Numbered from the stretch's first letter, positions 45,095 through 58,131 are shown. The stretch: DNA of 64,000 bases from Limanda limanda (GCF_963576545.1 NC_083639.1:23220118-23284117), one strand, 5' to 3'. Numbers and translations are program-made. The notes: generated by a model from the sequence alone, not told the origin.

Positions 45095-45591
45095 TCTTTG
45101 TGCGATGATGCTTTAGTCAAACTACTTGGGACCCAACTTCTGTGTCTCCGTTTGATATACTGGGTTTCAGAGACTGTTGTTCCAAGGATCCATGAAGACA
45201 ATAACACTTGATGTTTTTCACAGTGAGAGTGTTTTTAAAGATGTGGTGGCAACATTGAGAAAAAATTGGGATGGCAAGGCTTATTCCAGGGGTTTTGAAA
45301 GGAGACACCAGCAAAGAGAAGAACCTCCCAGATGACTATTAAGGCCCAGTTGGGTTCAGTATTCATCCCAAATGCAGTATACTCTGAGCATATATGAAAT
45401 CTTTGCAAATTCAGTGTACACAAAGTCGCCAATGTAAGTCCTCAGTCCTTTTCAAAATCCAGTTTACTGGAGTAGAAAGCCAGTTCACCAAAAGATTTCT
45501 CATCATCCCCCCAACAGAAAGAGTACAATGTATTAAAAGTCAGAACAGCGCCACCTTTTTTTAGAAATGGCCGAGTTTTGCAGTGAAGCAG

Positions 45592-45663
45592 TCCTCGTTA
45601 GTATAGTGGCAAGTATCTCCGCCTGTCACGCGGAAGACCGGGGTTCGATTCCCCGACGAGGAG
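45592..45663 (+). tRNA. tRNA-Asp-GTC: tRNA-Asp (GTC), copy 27
   Basis: Same as copy 1. Confidence 0.95.
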
Positions 45664-46138
45664 TCCATCTTTGTTTTCTACTCAATCTTCACAACAGGGC
45701 AAATCAGAAGTAATGCTCCAGTATGCAGCTCTCAAGGTTAGGCTTTAATCCCATCCCCCGAAACAACTGCCTTCAACCATTAATGTAGTAACAGTGGTAC
45801 CTGGATCACAACAACCACACACAACCTGCCTGCTCCCTTTGAGAATGGGTCACATATTGCCACCATCAGATTGAGTCTAAACTGATGTTATTTGCTGGTT
45901 GCTTGCATGTAAGGCGTGTACCTCAAAAGTGAATAAGCCACGTGGTCACAGCTTACATTGAGCCTTTACCCTATTGGTGACTTCAGTCCAGTTTTGAATC
46001 TCTCTTCTGAAATCTCAAAGGACTCCTTGTACCAAATTCTTATGAATCCGATTTGGCTCTTCTCATAAAAATACTTATGAGACTCGGTGGTTATGGTGTA
46101 TTTTCCAGTGTCAGGCCAAAGGGGATCATGCTACGTCT

Positions 46139-46211
46139 GTTTCTGTAGTGTAGTGGTTATCACGTTCGCTTAACACGCGAAAGGTCCCCAGCTCGAAACT
46201 GGGCAGAAACA
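46139..46211 (+). tRNA. tRNA-Val-AAC: tRNA-Val (AAC), copy 28
   Basis: Same as copy 1; TTTT at 46231-46234. Confidence 0.95.
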
Positions 46212-46724
46212 ACTTCCTATGTCTCAGCTATTTTCCAACACAGTGAGGTCAGAATGTTCTGGCAGAAAATGTATGTGACTCATAGCATCTCCATTCGCCA
46301 TTGCTGTTATCCACATTGAGTGTGATTTTGCAGATGCGGCGTCGAATTTGAGAAACTCTAGGAATGGCAAACTTTCCGTTATCTCTCAGTCTGTCACTGC
46401 TTTGTCTGTCACCCTCAAGCTCAAGCCAAGGTCATGCAAGGCTCATCCCAGGGGTTTGAAAGCAGACACCAGCAAAGAGAGGAACCTCCCAAATGGAAGC
46501 AGCATTAGAGATTCTGAACTGCTTGTTGAACAGAAGACAGAGGTATGTTATGTCGCTTGTTTCTTCTCTTTGTGAGAGATTTGGGACAGTAAGCTATACT
46601 TCAGTTTTCACAAAGAGCTCAATGTAACAAATTCCTAACATTCGGATGTGGCTACTCTAACGAGAAAAACAAATTGGACCCACACGTATTTGTGGGTCAA
46701 GCAGAGGTGCTTGGTGACATGTCA

Positions 46725-46797
46725 GTTTCTGTAGTGTAGTGGTTATCACGTTCGCTTCACACGCGAAAGGTCCCCAGCTCGAAACTGGGCAGAAACA
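46725..46797 (+). tRNA. tRNA-Val-CAC: tRNA-Val (CAC), copy 28
   Basis: G45 form. Confidence 0.95.
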
Positions 46798-47294
46798 TCT
46801 TTGTGCGATGATGCTTTAGTCAAACTACTTGGGACCCAACTTCTGTGTCTCCGTTTGATATACTGGGTTTCAGAGACTGTTGTTCCAAGGATCCATGAAG
46901 ACAATAAAACTTGATGTTTTTCACAGTGAGAGTGTTTTTAAAGATGTGGTGGCAACATTGAGAAAAAATTGGGATGGCAAGGCTTATTCCAGGGGTTTTG
47001 AAAGGAGACACCAGCAAAGAGAAGAACCTCCCAGATGACTATTAAGGCCCAGTTGGGTTCAGTATTCATCCCAAATGCAGTATACTCTGAGCATATATGA
47101 AATCTTTGCAAATTCAGTGTACACAAAGTCGCCAATGTAAGTCCTCAGTCCTTTTCAAAATCCAGTTTACTGGAGTAGAAAGCCAGTTCACCAAAAGATT
47201 TCTCATCATCCCCCCAACAGAAAGAGTACAATGTATTAAAAGTCAGAACAGCGCCACCTTTTTTTAGAAATGGCCGAGTTTTGCAGTGAAGCAG

Positions 47295-47366
47295 TCCTCG
47301 TTAGTATAGTGGCAAGTATCTCCGCCTGTCACGCGGAAGACCGGGGTTCGATTCCCCGACGAGGAG
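47295..47366 (+). tRNA. tRNA-Asp-GTC: tRNA-Asp (GTC), copy 28
   Basis: Same as copy 1. Confidence 0.95.
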
Positions 47367-47841
47367 TCCATCTTTGTTTTCTACTCAATCTTCACAACAG
47401 GGCAAATCAGAAGTAATGCTCCAGTATGCAGCTCTCAAGGTTAGGCTTTAATCCCATCCCCCGAAACAACTGCCTTCAACCATTAATGTAGTAACAGTGG
47501 TACCTGGATCACAACAACCACACACAACCTGCCTGCTCTCTTTGAGAATGGGTCACATATTGCCACCATCAGATTGAGTCTAAACTGATGTTATTTGCTG
47601 GTTGCTTGCATGTAAGGCGTGTACCTCAAAAGTGAATAAGCCACGTGGTCACAGCGTACATTGAGCCTTTACCCTATTGGTGACTTCAGTCCAGTTTTGA
47701 ATCTCTCTTCTGAAATCTCAAAGGACTCCTTGTACCAAATTCTTATGAATCCGATTTGGCTCTTCTCATAAAAATACTTATGAGACTCGGTGGTTATGGT
47801 GTATTTTCCAGTGTCAGGCCAAAGGGGATCATGCTACGTCT

Positions 47842-47914
47842 GTTTCTGTAGTGTAGTGGTTATCACGTTCGCTTAACACGCGAAAGGTCCCCAGCTCGAA
47901 ACTGGGCAGAAACA
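47842..47914 (+). tRNA. tRNA-Val-AAC: tRNA-Val (AAC), copy 29
   Basis: Body same as copy 1; terminator lost (TTTG). Confidence 0.95.
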
Positions 47915-48427
47915 ACTTCCTATGTCTCAGCTATTTGCCAACACAGTGAGGTCAGAATGTTCTGGCAGAAAATGTATGTGACTCATAGCATCTCCATTCG
48001 CCATTGCTGTCATCCACATTGAGTGTGATTTTGCAGATGCGGCGTCGAATTTGAGAAACTCTAGGAATGGCAAACTTTCCGTTATCTCTCAGTCTGTCAC
48101 TGCTTTGTCTGTCACCCTCAAGCTCAAGCCAAGGTCATGCAAGGCTCATCCCAGGGGTTTGAAAGCAGACACCAGCAAAGAGAGGAACCTCCCAAATGGA
48201 AGCAGCATTAGAGATTCTGAACTGCTTGTTGAACAGAAGACAGAGGTATGTTATGTCGCTTGTTTCTTCTCTTTGTGAGAGATTTGGGACAGTAAGCTAT
48301 ACTTCAGTTTTCACAAAGAGCTCAATGTAACAAATTCCTAACATTCGGATGTGGCTACTCTAACGAGAAAAACAAATTGGACCCACACGTATTTGTGGGT
48401 CAAGCAGAGGTGCTTGGTGACATGTCA

Positions 48428-48500
48428 GTTTCTGTAGTGTAGTGGTTATCACGTTCGCTTCACACGCGAAAGGTCCCCAGCTCGAAACTGGGCAGAAACA
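48428..48500 (+). tRNA. tRNA-Val-CAC: tRNA-Val (CAC), copy 29
   Basis: G45 form. Confidence 0.95.
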
Positions 48501-48997
48501 TCTTTGTGCGATGATGCTTTAGTCAAACTACTTGGGACCCAACTTCTGTGTCTCCGTTTGATATACTGGGTTTCAGAGACTGTTGTTCCAAGGATCCATG
48601 AAGACAATAACACTTGATGTTTTTCACAGTGAGAGTGTTTTTAAAGATGTGGTGGCAACATTGAGAAAAAATTGGGATGGCAAGGCTTATTCCAGGGGTT
48701 TTGAAAGGAGACACCAGCAAAGAGAAGAACCTCCCAGATGACTATTAAGGCCCAGTTGGGTTCAGTATTCATCCCAAATGCAGTATACTCTGAGCATATA
48801 TGAAATCTTTGCAAATTCAGTGTACACAAAGTCGCCAATGTAAGTCCTCAGTCCTTTTCAAAATCCAGTTTACTGGAGTAGAAAGCCAGTTCACCAAAAG
48901 ATTTCTCATCATCCCCCCAACAGAAAGAGTACAATGTATTAAAAGTCAGAACAGCGCCACCTTTTTTTAGAAATGGCCGAGTTTTGCAGTGAAGCAG

Positions 48998-49069
48998 TCC
49001 TCGTTAGTATAGTGGCAAGTATCTCCGCCTGTCACGCGGAAGACCGGGGTTCGATTCCCCGACGAGGAG
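48998..49069 (+). tRNA. tRNA-Asp-GTC: tRNA-Asp (GTC), copy 29
   Basis: Same as copy 1. Confidence 0.95.
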
Positions 49070-49543
49070 TCCATCTTTGTTTTCTACTCAATCTTCACAA
49101 CAGGGCAAATCAGAAGTAATGCTCCAGTATGCAGCTCTCAAGGTTAGGCTTTAATCCCATCCCCCGAAACAACTGCCTTCAACCATTAATGTAGTAACAG
49201 TGGTACCTGGATCACAACAACCACACACAACCTGCCTGCTCTCTTTGAGAATGGGTCACATATTGCCACCATCAGATTGAGTCTAAACTGATGTTATTTG
49301 CTGGTTGCTTGCATGTAAGGCGTGTACCTCAAAGTGAATAAGCCACGTGGTCACAGCGTACATTGAGCCTTTACCCTATTGGTGACTTCAGTCCAGTTTT
49401 GAATCTCTCTTCTGAAATCTCAAAGGACTCCTTGTACCAAATTCTTATGAATCCGATTTGGCTCTTCTCATAAAAATACTTATGAGACTCGGTGGTTATG
49501 GTGTATTTTCCAGTGTCAGGCCAAAGGGGATCATGCTACGTCT

Positions 49544-49616
49544 GTTTCTGTAGTGTAGTGGTTATCACGTTCGCTTAACACGCGAAAGGTCCCCAGCTCG
49601 AAACTGGGCAGAAACA
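49544..49616 (+). tRNA. tRNA-Val-AAC: tRNA-Val (AAC), copy 30
   Basis: Same as copy 1; TTTT at 49636-49639. Confidence 0.95.
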
Positions 49617-50129
49617 ACTTCCTATGTCTCAACTATTTTCCAACACAGTGAGGTCAGAATGTTCTGGCAGAAAATGTATGTGACTCATAGCATCTCCATT
49701 CGCCATTGCTGTCATCCACATTGAGCGTGATTTTGCAGATGCGGCGTCGAATTTGAGAAACTCTAGGAATGGCAAACTTTCCGTTATCTCTCAGTCTGTC
49801 ACTGCTTTGTCTGTCACCCTCAAGCTCAAGCCAAGGTCATGCAAAGCTCATCCCAGGGGTTTGAAAGCAGACACCAGCAAAGAGAGGAACCTCCCAAATG
49901 GAAGCAGCATTAGAGATTCTGAACTGCTTGTTGAACAGAAGACAGAGGTATGTTATGTCGCTTGTTTCTTCTCTTTGTGAGAGATTTGGGACAGTAAGCT
50001 ATACTTCAGTTTTCACAAAGAGCTCAATGTAACAAATTCCTAACATTCGGATGTGGCTACTCTAACGAGAAAAACAAATTGGACCCACACGTATTTGTGG
50101 GTCAAGCAGAGGTGCTTGGTGACATGTCA

Positions 50130-50202
50130 GTTTCTGTAGTGTAGTGGTTATCACGTTCGCTTCACACGCGAAATGTCCCCAGCTCGAAACTGGGCAGAAA
50201 CA
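50130..50202 (+). tRNA. tRNA-Val-CAC: tRNA-Val (CAC), copy 30
   Basis: G45T variant. Confidence 0.95.
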
Positions 50203-50699
50203 TCTTTGTGCGATGATGCTTTAGTCAAACTACTTGGGACCCAACTTCTGTGTCTCCGTTTGATATACTGGGTTTCAGAGACTGTTGTTCCAAGGATCCA
50301 TGAAGACAATAACACTTGATGTTTTTCACAGTGAGAGTGTTTTTAAAGATGTGGTGGCAACATTGAGAAAAAATTGGGATGGCAAGGCTTATTCCAGGGG
50401 TTTTGAAAGGAGACACCAGCAAAGAGAAGAACCTCCCAGATGACTATTAAGGCCCAGTTGGGTTCAGTATTCATCCCAAATGCAGTATACTCTGAGCATA
50501 TATGAAATCTTTGCAAATTCAGTGTACACAAAGTCGCCAATGTAAGTCCTCAGTCCTTTTCAAAATCCAGTTTACTGGAGTAGAAAGCCAGTTCACCAAA
50601 AGATTTCTCATCATCCCCCCAACAGAAAGAGTACAATGTATTAAAAGTCAGAACAGCGCCACCTTTTTTTAGAAATGGCCGAGTTTTGCAGTGAAGCAG

Positions 50700-50771
50700 T
50701 CCTCGTTAGTATAGTGGCAAGTATCTCCGCCTGTCACGCGGAAGACCGGGGTTCGATTCCCCGACGAGGAG
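50700..50771 (+). tRNA. tRNA-Asp-GTC: tRNA-Asp (GTC), copy 30
   Basis: Same as copy 1. Confidence 0.95.
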
Positions 50772-51246
50772 TCCATCTTTGTTTTCTACTCAATCTTCAC
50801 AACAGGGCAAATCAGAAGTAATGCTCCAGTATGCAGCTCTCAAGGTTAGGCTTTAATCCCATCCCCCGAAACAACTGCCTTCAACCATTAATGTAGTAAC
50901 AGTGGTACCTGGATCACAACAACCACACACAACCTGCCTGCTCCCTTTGAGAATGGGTCACATATTGCCACCATCAGATTGAGTCTAAACTGATGTTATT
51001 TGCTGGTTGCTTGCATGTAAGGCGTGTACCTCAAAAGTGAATAAGCCACGTGGTCACAGCGTACATTGAGCCTTTACCCTATTGGTGACTTCAGTCCAGT
51101 TTTGAATCTCTCTTCTGAAATCTCAAAGGACTCCTTGTACCAAATTCTTATGAATCCGATTTGGCTCTTCTCATAAAAATACTTATGAGACTCGGTGGTT
51201 ATGGTGTATTTTCCAGTGTCAGGCCAAAGGGGATCATGCTACGTCT

Positions 51247-51319
51247 GTTTCTGTAGTGTAGTGGTTATCACGTTCGCTTAACACGCGAAAGGTCCCCAGC
51301 TCGAAACTGGGCAGAAACA
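51247..51319 (+). tRNA. tRNA-Val-AAC: tRNA-Val (AAC), copy 31
   Basis: Same as copy 1; TTTT at 51339-51342. Confidence 0.95.
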
Positions 51320-51832
51320 ACTTCCTATGTCTCAGCTATTTTCCAACACAGTGAGGTCAGAATGTTCTGGCAGAAAATGTATGTGACTCATAGCATCTCC
51401 ATTCGCCATTGCTGTTATCCACATTGAGTGTGATTTTGCAGATGCGGCGTCGAATTTGAGAAACTCTAGGAATGGCAAACTTTCCGTTATCTCTCAGTCT
51501 GTCACTGCTTTGTCTGTCACCCTCAAGCTCAAGCCAAGGTCATGCAAGGCTCATCCCAGGGGTTTGAAAGCAGACACCAGCAAAGAGAGGAACCTCCCAA
51601 ATGGAAGCAGCATTAGAGATTCTGAACTGCTTGTTGAACAGAAGACAGAGGTATGTTATGTCGCTTGTTTCTTCTCTTTGTGAGAGATTTGGGACAGTAA
51701 GCTATACTTCAGTTTTCACAAAGAGCTCAATGTAACAAATTCCTAACATTCGGATGTGGCTACTCTAACGAGAAAAACAAATTGGACCCACACGTATTTG
51801 TGGGTCAAGCAGAGGTGCTTGGTGACATGTCA

Positions 51833-51905
51833 GTTTCTGTAGTGTAGTGGTTATCACGTTCGCTTCACACGCGAAAGGTCCCCAGCTCGAAACTGGGCAG
51901 AAACA
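51833..51905 (+). tRNA. tRNA-Val-CAC: tRNA-Val (CAC), copy 31
   Basis: G45 form. Confidence 0.95.
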
Positions 51906-52402
51906 TCTTTGTGCGATGATGCTTTATTCAAACTACTTGGGACCCAACTTCTGTGTCTCCGTTTGATATACTGGGTTTCAGAGACTGTTGTTCCAAGGAT
52001 CCATGAAGACAATAACACTTGATGTTTTTCACAGTGAGAGTGTTTTTAAAGATGTGGTGGCAACATTGAGAAAAAATTGGGATGGCAAGGCTTATTCCAG
52101 GGGTTTTGAAAGGAGACACCAGCAAAGAGAAGAACCTCCCAGATGACTATTAAGGCCCAGTTGGGTTCAGTATTCATCCCAAATGCAGTATACTCTGAGC
52201 ATATATGAAATCTTTGCAAATTCAGTGTACACAAAGTCGCCAATGTAAGTCCTCAGTCCTTTTCAAAATCCAGTTTACTGGAGTAGAAAGCCAGTTCACC
52301 AAAAGATTTCTCATCATCCCCCCAACAGAAAGAGTACAATGTATTAAAAGTCAGAACAGCGCCACCTTTTTTTAGAAATGGCCGAGTTTTGCAGTGAAGC
52401 AG

Positions 52403-52474
52403 TCCTCGTTAGTATAGTGGCAAGTATCTCCGCCTGTCACGCGGAAGACCGGGGTTCGATTCCCCGACGAGGAG
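52403..52474 (+). tRNA. tRNA-Asp-GTC: tRNA-Asp (GTC), copy 31
   Basis: Same as copy 1. Confidence 0.95.
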
Positions 52475-52949
52475 TCCATCTTTGTTTTCTACTCAATCTT
52501 CACAACAGGGCAAATCAGAAGTAATGCTCCAGTATGCAGCTCTCAAGGTTAGGCTTTAATCCCATCCCCCGAAACAACTGCCTTCAACCATTAATGTAGT
52601 AACAGTGGTACCTGGATCACAACAACCACACACAACCTGCCTGCTCTCTTTGAGAATGGGTCACATATTGCCACCATCAGATTGAGTCTAAACTGATGTT
52701 ATTTGCTGGTTGCTTGCATGTAAGGCGTGTACCTCAAAAGTGAATAAGCCACGTGGTCACAGCGTACATTGAGCCTTTACCCTATTGGTGACTTCAGTCC
52801 AGTTTTGAATCTCTCTTCTGAAATCTCAAAGGACTCCTTGTACCAAATTCTTATGAATCCGATTTGGCTCTTCTCATAAAAATACTTATGAGACTCGGTG
52901 GTTATGGTGTATTTTCCAGTGTCAGGCCAAAGGGGATCATGCTACGTCT

Positions 52950-53022
52950 GTTTCTGTAGTGTAGTGGTTATCACGTTCGCTTAACACGCGAAAGGTCCCC
53001 AGCTCGAAACTGGGCAGAAACA
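52950..53022 (+). tRNA. tRNA-Val-AAC: tRNA-Val (AAC), copy 32
   Basis: Body same as copy 1; terminator lost (TTTG). Confidence 0.95.
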
Positions 53023-53535
53023 ACTTCCTATGTCTCAGCTATTTGCCAACACAGTGAGGTCAGAATGTTCTGGCAGAAAATGTATGTGACTCATAGCATC
53101 TCCATTCGCCATTGCTGTCATCCACATTGAGTGTGATTTTGCAGATGCGGCGTCGAATTTGAGAAACTCTAGGAATGGCAAACTTTCCGTTATCTCTCAG
53201 TCTGTCACTGCTTTGTCTGTCACCCTCAAGCTCAAGCCAAGGTCATGCAAGGCTCATCCCAGGGGTTTGAAAGCAGACACCAGCAAAGAGAGGAACCTCC
53301 CAAATGGAAGCAGCATTAGAGATTCTGAACTGCTTGTTGAACAGAAGACAGAGGTATGTTATGTCGCTTGTTTCTTCTCTTTGTGAGAGATTTGGGACAG
53401 TAAGCTATACTTCAGTTTTCACAAAGAGCTCAATGTAACAAATTCCTAACATTCGGATGTGGCTACTCTAACGAGAAAAACAAATTGGACCCACACGTAT
53501 TTGTGGGTCAAGCAGAGGTGCTTGGTGACATGTCA

Positions 53536-53608
53536 GTTTCTGTAGTGTAGTGGTTATCACGTTCGCTTCACACGCGAAAGGTCCCCAGCTCGAAACTGGG
53601 CAGAAACA
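53536..53608 (+). tRNA. tRNA-Val-CAC: tRNA-Val (CAC), copy 32
   Basis: G45 form. Confidence 0.95.
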
Positions 53609-54105
53609 TCTTTGTGCGATGATGCTTTAGTCAAACTACTTGGGACCCAACTTCTGTGTCTCCGTTTGATATACTGGGTTTCAGAGACTGTTGTTCCAAG
53701 GATCCATGAAGACAATAACACTTGATGTTTTTCACAGTGAGAGTGTTTTTAAAGATGTGGTGGCAACATTGAGAAAAAATTGGGATGGCAAGGCTTATTC
53801 CAGGGGTTTTGAAAGGAGACACCAGCAAAGAGAAGAACCTCCCAGATGACTATTAAGGCCCAGTTGGGTTCAGTATTCATCCCAAATGCAGTATACTCTG
53901 AGCATATATGAAATCTTTGCAAATTCAGTGTACACAAAGTCGCCAATGTAAGTCCTCAGTCCTTTTCAAAATCCAGTTTACTGGAGTAGAAAGCCAGTTC
54001 ACCAAAAGATTTCTCATCATCCCCCCAACAGAAAGAGTACAATGTATTAAAAGTCAGAACAGCGCCACCTTTTTTTAGAAATGGCCGAGTTTTGCAGTGA
54101 AGCAG

Positions 54106-54177
54106 TCCTCGTTAGTATAGTGGCAAGTATCTCCGCCTGTCACGCGGAAGACCGGGGTTCGATTCCCCGACGAGGAG
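54106..54177 (+). tRNA. tRNA-Asp-GTC: tRNA-Asp (GTC), copy 32
   Basis: Same as copy 1. Confidence 0.95.
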
Positions 54178-54652
54178 TCCATCTTTGTTTTCTACTCAAT
54201 CTTCACAACAGGGCAAATCAGAAGTAATGCTCCAGTATGCAGCTCTCAAGGTTAGGCTTTAATCCCATCCCCCGAAACAACTGCCTTCAACCATTAATGT
54301 AGTAACAGTGGTACCTGGATCACAACAACCACACACAACCTGCCTGCTCCCTTTGAGAATGGGTCACATATTGCCACCATCAGATTGAGTCTAAACTGAT
54401 GTTATTTGCTGGTTGCTTGCATGTAAGGCGTGTACCTCAAAAGTGAATAAGCCACGTGGTCACAGCTTACATTGAGCCTTTACCCTATTGGTGACTTCAG
54501 TCCAGTTTTGAATCTCTCTTCTGAAATCTCAAAGGACTCCTTGTACCAAATTCTTATGAATCCGATTTGGCTCTTCTCATAAAAATACTTATGAGACTCG
54601 GTGGTTATGGTGTATTTTCCAGTGTCAGGCCAAAGGGGATCATGCTACGTCT

Positions 54653-54725
54653 GTTTCTGTAGTGTAGTGGTTATCACGTTCGCTTAACACGCGAAAGGTC
54701 CCCAGCTCGAAACTGGGCAGAAACA
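54653..54725 (+). tRNA. tRNA-Val-AAC: tRNA-Val (AAC), copy 33
   Basis: Same as copy 1; TTTT at 54745-54748. Confidence 0.95.
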
Positions 54726-55238
54726 ACTTCCTATGTCTCAACTATTTTCCAACACAGTGAGGTCAGAATGTTCTGGCAGAAAATGTATGTGACTCATAGC
54801 ATCTCCATTCGCCATTGCTGTCATCCACATTGAGTGTGATTTTGCAGATGCGGCGTCGAATTTGAGAAACTCTAGGAATGGCAAACTTTCCGTTATCTCT
54901 CAGTCTGTCACTGCTTTGTCTGTCACCCTCAAGCTCAAGCCAAGGTCATGCAAGGCTCATCCCAGGGGTTTGAAAGCAGACACCAGCAAAGAGAGGAACC
55001 TCCCAAATGGAGGCAGCATTAGAGATTCTGAACTGCTTGTTGAACAGAAGACAGAGGTATGTTATGTCGCTTGTTTCTTCTCTTTGTGAGAGATTTGGGA
55101 CAGTAAGCTATACTTCAGTTTTCACAAAGAGCTCAATGTAACAAATTCCTAACATTCGGATGTGGCTACTCTAACGAGAAAAACAAATTGGACCCACACG
55201 TATTTGTGGGTCAAGCAGAGGTGCTTGGTGACATGTCA

Positions 55239-55311
55239 GTTTCTGTAGTGTAGTGGTTATCACGTTCGCTTCACACGCGAAAGGTCCCCAGCTCGAAACT
55301 GGGCAGAAACA
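55239..55311 (+). tRNA. tRNA-Val-CAC: tRNA-Val (CAC), copy 33
   Basis: G45 form, in a gamma unit. Confidence 0.95.
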
Positions 55312-55808
55312 TCTTTGTGCGATGATGCTTTAGTCAAACTACTTGGGACCCAACTTCTGTGTCTCCGTTTGATATACTGGGTTTCAGAGACTGTTGTTCC
55401 AAGGATCCATGAAGACAATAACACTTGATGTTTTTCACAGTGAGAGTTTTTTTAAAGATGTGGTGGCAACATTGAGAAAAAATTGGGATGGCAAGGCTTA
55501 TTCCAGGGGTTTTGAAAGGAGACACCAGCAAAGAGAAGAACCTCCCAGATGACTATTAAGGCCCAGTTGGGTTCAGTATTCATCCCAAAGGCAGTATACT
55601 CTGAGCATATATGAAATCTTTGCAAATTCAGTGTACACAAAGTCGCCAATGTAAGTCCTCAGTCCTTTTCAAAATCCAGTTTACTGGAGTAGAAAGCCAG
55701 TTCACCAAAAGATTTCTCATCATCCCCCCAACAGAAAGAGTACAATGTATTAAAAGTCAGAACAGCGCCACCTTTTTTTAGAAATGGCCGAGTTTTGCAG
55801 TGAAGCAG

Positions 55809-55880
55809 TCCTCGTTAGTATAGTGGCAAGTATCTCCGCCTGTCACGCGGAAGACCGGGGTTCGATTCCCCGACGAGGAG
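55809..55880 (+). tRNA. tRNA-Asp-GTC: tRNA-Asp (GTC), copy 33
   Basis: Same as copy 1. Confidence 0.95.
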
Positions 55881-56355
55881 TCCATCTTTGTTTTCTACTC
55901 AATCTTCACAACAGGGCAAATCAGAAGTAATGCTCCAGTATGCAGCTCTCAAGGTTAGGCTTTAATCCCATCCCCCGAAACAACTGCCTTCAACCATTAA
56001 TGTAGTAACAGTGGTACCTGGATCACAACAACCACACACAACCTGCCTGCTCCCTTTGAGAATGGGTCACATATTGCCACCATCAGATTGAGTCTAAACT
56101 GATGTTATTTGCTGGTTGCTTGCATGTAAGGCGTGTACCTCAAAAGTGAATAAGCCACGTGGTCACAGCTTACATTGAGCCTTTACCCTATTGGTGACTT
56201 CAGTCCAGTTTTGAATCTCTCTTCTGAAATCTCAAAGGACTCCTTGTACCAAATTCTTATGAATCCGATTTGGCTCTTCTCATAAAAATACTTATGAGAC
56301 TCGGTGGTTATGGTGTATTTTCCAGTGTCAGGCCAAAGGGGATCATGCTACGTCT

Positions 56356-56428
56356 GTTTCTGTAGTGTAGTGGTTATCACGTTCGCTTAACACGCGAAAG
56401 GTCCCCAGCTCGAAACTGGGCAGAAACA
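56356..56428 (+). tRNA. tRNA-Val-AAC: tRNA-Val (AAC), copy 34
   Basis: Same as copy 1; TTTT at 56448-56451. Confidence 0.95.
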
Positions 56429-56941
56429 ACTTCCTATGTCTCAGCTATTTTCCAACACAGTGAGGTCAGAATGTTCTGGCAGAAAATGTATGTGACTCAT
56501 AGCATCTCCATTCGCCATTGCTGTCATCCACATTGAGTGTGATTTTGCAGATGCGGCGTCGAATTTGAGAAACTCTAGGAATGGCAAACTTTCCGTTATC
56601 TCTCAGTCTGTCACTGCTTTGTCTGTCACCCTCAAGCTCAAGCCAAGGTCATGCAAGGCTCATCCCAGGGGTTTGAAAGCAGACACCAGCAAAGAGAGGA
56701 ACCTCCCAAATGGAAGCAGCATTAGAGATTCTGAACTGCTTGTTGAACAGAAGACAGAGGTATGTTATGTCGCTTGTTTCTTCTCTTTGTGAGAGATTTG
56801 GGACAGTAAGCTATACTTCAGTTTTCACAAAGAGCTCAATGTAACAAATTCCTAACATTCGGATGTGGCTACTCTAACGAGAAAAACAAATTGGACCCAC
56901 ACGTATTTGTGGGTCAAGCAGAGGTGCTTGGTGACATGTCA

Positions 56942-57014
56942 GTTTCTGTAGTGTAGTGGTTATCACGTTCGCTTCACACGCGAAATGTCCCCAGCTCGAA
57001 ACTGGGCAGAAACA
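56942..57014 (+). tRNA. tRNA-Val-CAC: tRNA-Val (CAC), copy 34
   Basis: G45T variant. Confidence 0.95.
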
Positions 57015-57511
57015 TCTTTGTGCGATGATGCTTTAGTCAAACTACTTGGGACCCAACTTCTGTGTCTCCGTTTGATATACTGGGTTTCAGAGACTGTTGT
57101 TCCAAGGATCCATGAAGACAATAACACTTGATGTTTTTCACAGTGAGAGTGTTTTTAAAGATGTGGTGGCAACATTGAGAAAAAATTGGGATGGCAAGGC
57201 TTATTCCAGGGGTTTTGAAAGGAGACACCAGCAAAGAGAAGAACCTCCCAGATGACTATTAAGGCCCAGTTGGGTTCAGTATTCATCCCAAATGCAGTAT
57301 ACTCTGAGCATATATGAAATCTTTGCAAATTCAGTGTACACAAAGTCGCCAATGTAAGTCCTCAGTCCTTTTCAAAATCCAGTTTACTGGAGTAGAAAGC
57401 CAGTTCACCAAAAGATTTCTCATCATCCCCCCAACAGAAAGAGTACAATGTATTAAAAGTCAGAACAGCGCCACCTTTTTTTAGAAATGGCCGAGTTTTG
57501 CAGTGAAGCAG

Positions 57512-57583
57512 TCCTCGTTAGTATAGTGGCAAGTATCTCCGCCTGTCACGCGGAAGACCGGGGTTCGATTCCCCGACGAGGAG
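57512..57583 (+). tRNA. tRNA-Asp-GTC: tRNA-Asp (GTC), copy 34
   Basis: Same as copy 1. Confidence 0.95.
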
Positions 57584-58058
57584 TCCATCTTTGTTTTCTA
57601 CTCAATCTTCACAACAGGGCAAATCAGAAGTAATGCTCCAGTATGCAGCTCTCAAGGTTAGGCTTTAATCCCATCCCCCGAAACAACTGCCTTCAACCAT
57701 TAATGTAGTAACAGTGGTACCTGGATCACAACAACCACACACAACCTGCCTGCTCCCTTTGAGAATGGGTCACATATTGCCACCATCAGATTGAGTCTAA
57801 ACTGATGTTATTTGCTGGTTGCTTGCATGTAAGGCGTGTACCTCAAAAGTGAATAAGCCACGTGGTCACAGCGTACATTGAGCCTTTACCCTATTGGTGA
57901 CTTCAGTCCAGTTTTGAATCTCTCTTCTGAAATCTCAAAGGACTCCTTGTACCAAATTCTTATGAATCCGATTTGGCTCTTCTCATAAAAATACTTATGA
58001 GACTCGGTGGTTATGGTGTATTTTCCAGTGTCAGGCCAAAGGGGATCATGCTACGTCT

Positions 58059-58131
58059 GTTTCTGTAGTGTAGTGGTTATCACGTTCGCTTAACACGCGA
58101 AAGGTCCCCAGCTCGAAACTGGGCAGAAACA
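58059..58131 (+). tRNA. tRNA-Val-AAC: tRNA-Val (AAC), copy 35
   Basis: Same as copy 1; TTTT at 58151-58154. Confidence 0.95.

Larger units (their letters stand above)
44249..45951 (+). repeat. Unit 27, gamma
   Basis: A315C, T448, Val-CAC T45, T1588C; matches unit 24. Confidence 0.97.
45952..47654 (+). repeat. Unit 28, alpha
   Basis: T2, C357T, C957A; matches unit 25. Confidence 0.97.
39140..49356 (+). repeat. Three-unit higher-order repeat (units 24-26 and 27-29)
   Basis: Units 24, 25, 26 and 27, 28, 29 have the same type order (gamma, alpha, beta) and share markers such as T448 without the TAG in the gamma units and C957A in the alpha units, a period of 5,109 bp. Private changes are C98T in unit 26 and the 1-bp loss in unit 29. 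Confidence 0.75.
47655..49356 (+). repeat. Unit 29, beta, 1,702 bp
   Basis: T283G; one A is lost from an AAAA run near 49331-49333, in spacer C. Confidence 0.97.
49357..51059 (+). repeat. Unit 30, gamma
   Basis: T370C, G489A, Val-CAC T45, T1588C. Confidence 0.97.
51060..52762 (+). repeat. Unit 31, alpha
   Basis: C357T; private G868T (51927). Has G2, unlike the other alpha units. Confidence 0.97.
52763..54465 (+). repeat. Unit 32, beta
   Basis: T283G; T1588C. Last beta unit in the window. Confidence 0.97.
54466..56168 (+). repeat. Unit 33, gamma
   Basis: T2; A547G, G983T and T1125G, a set shared with unit 36. Confidence 0.97.
56169..57871 (+). repeat. Unit 34, alpha
   Basis: T2; Val-CAC T45; T1588C. 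Confidence 0.97.
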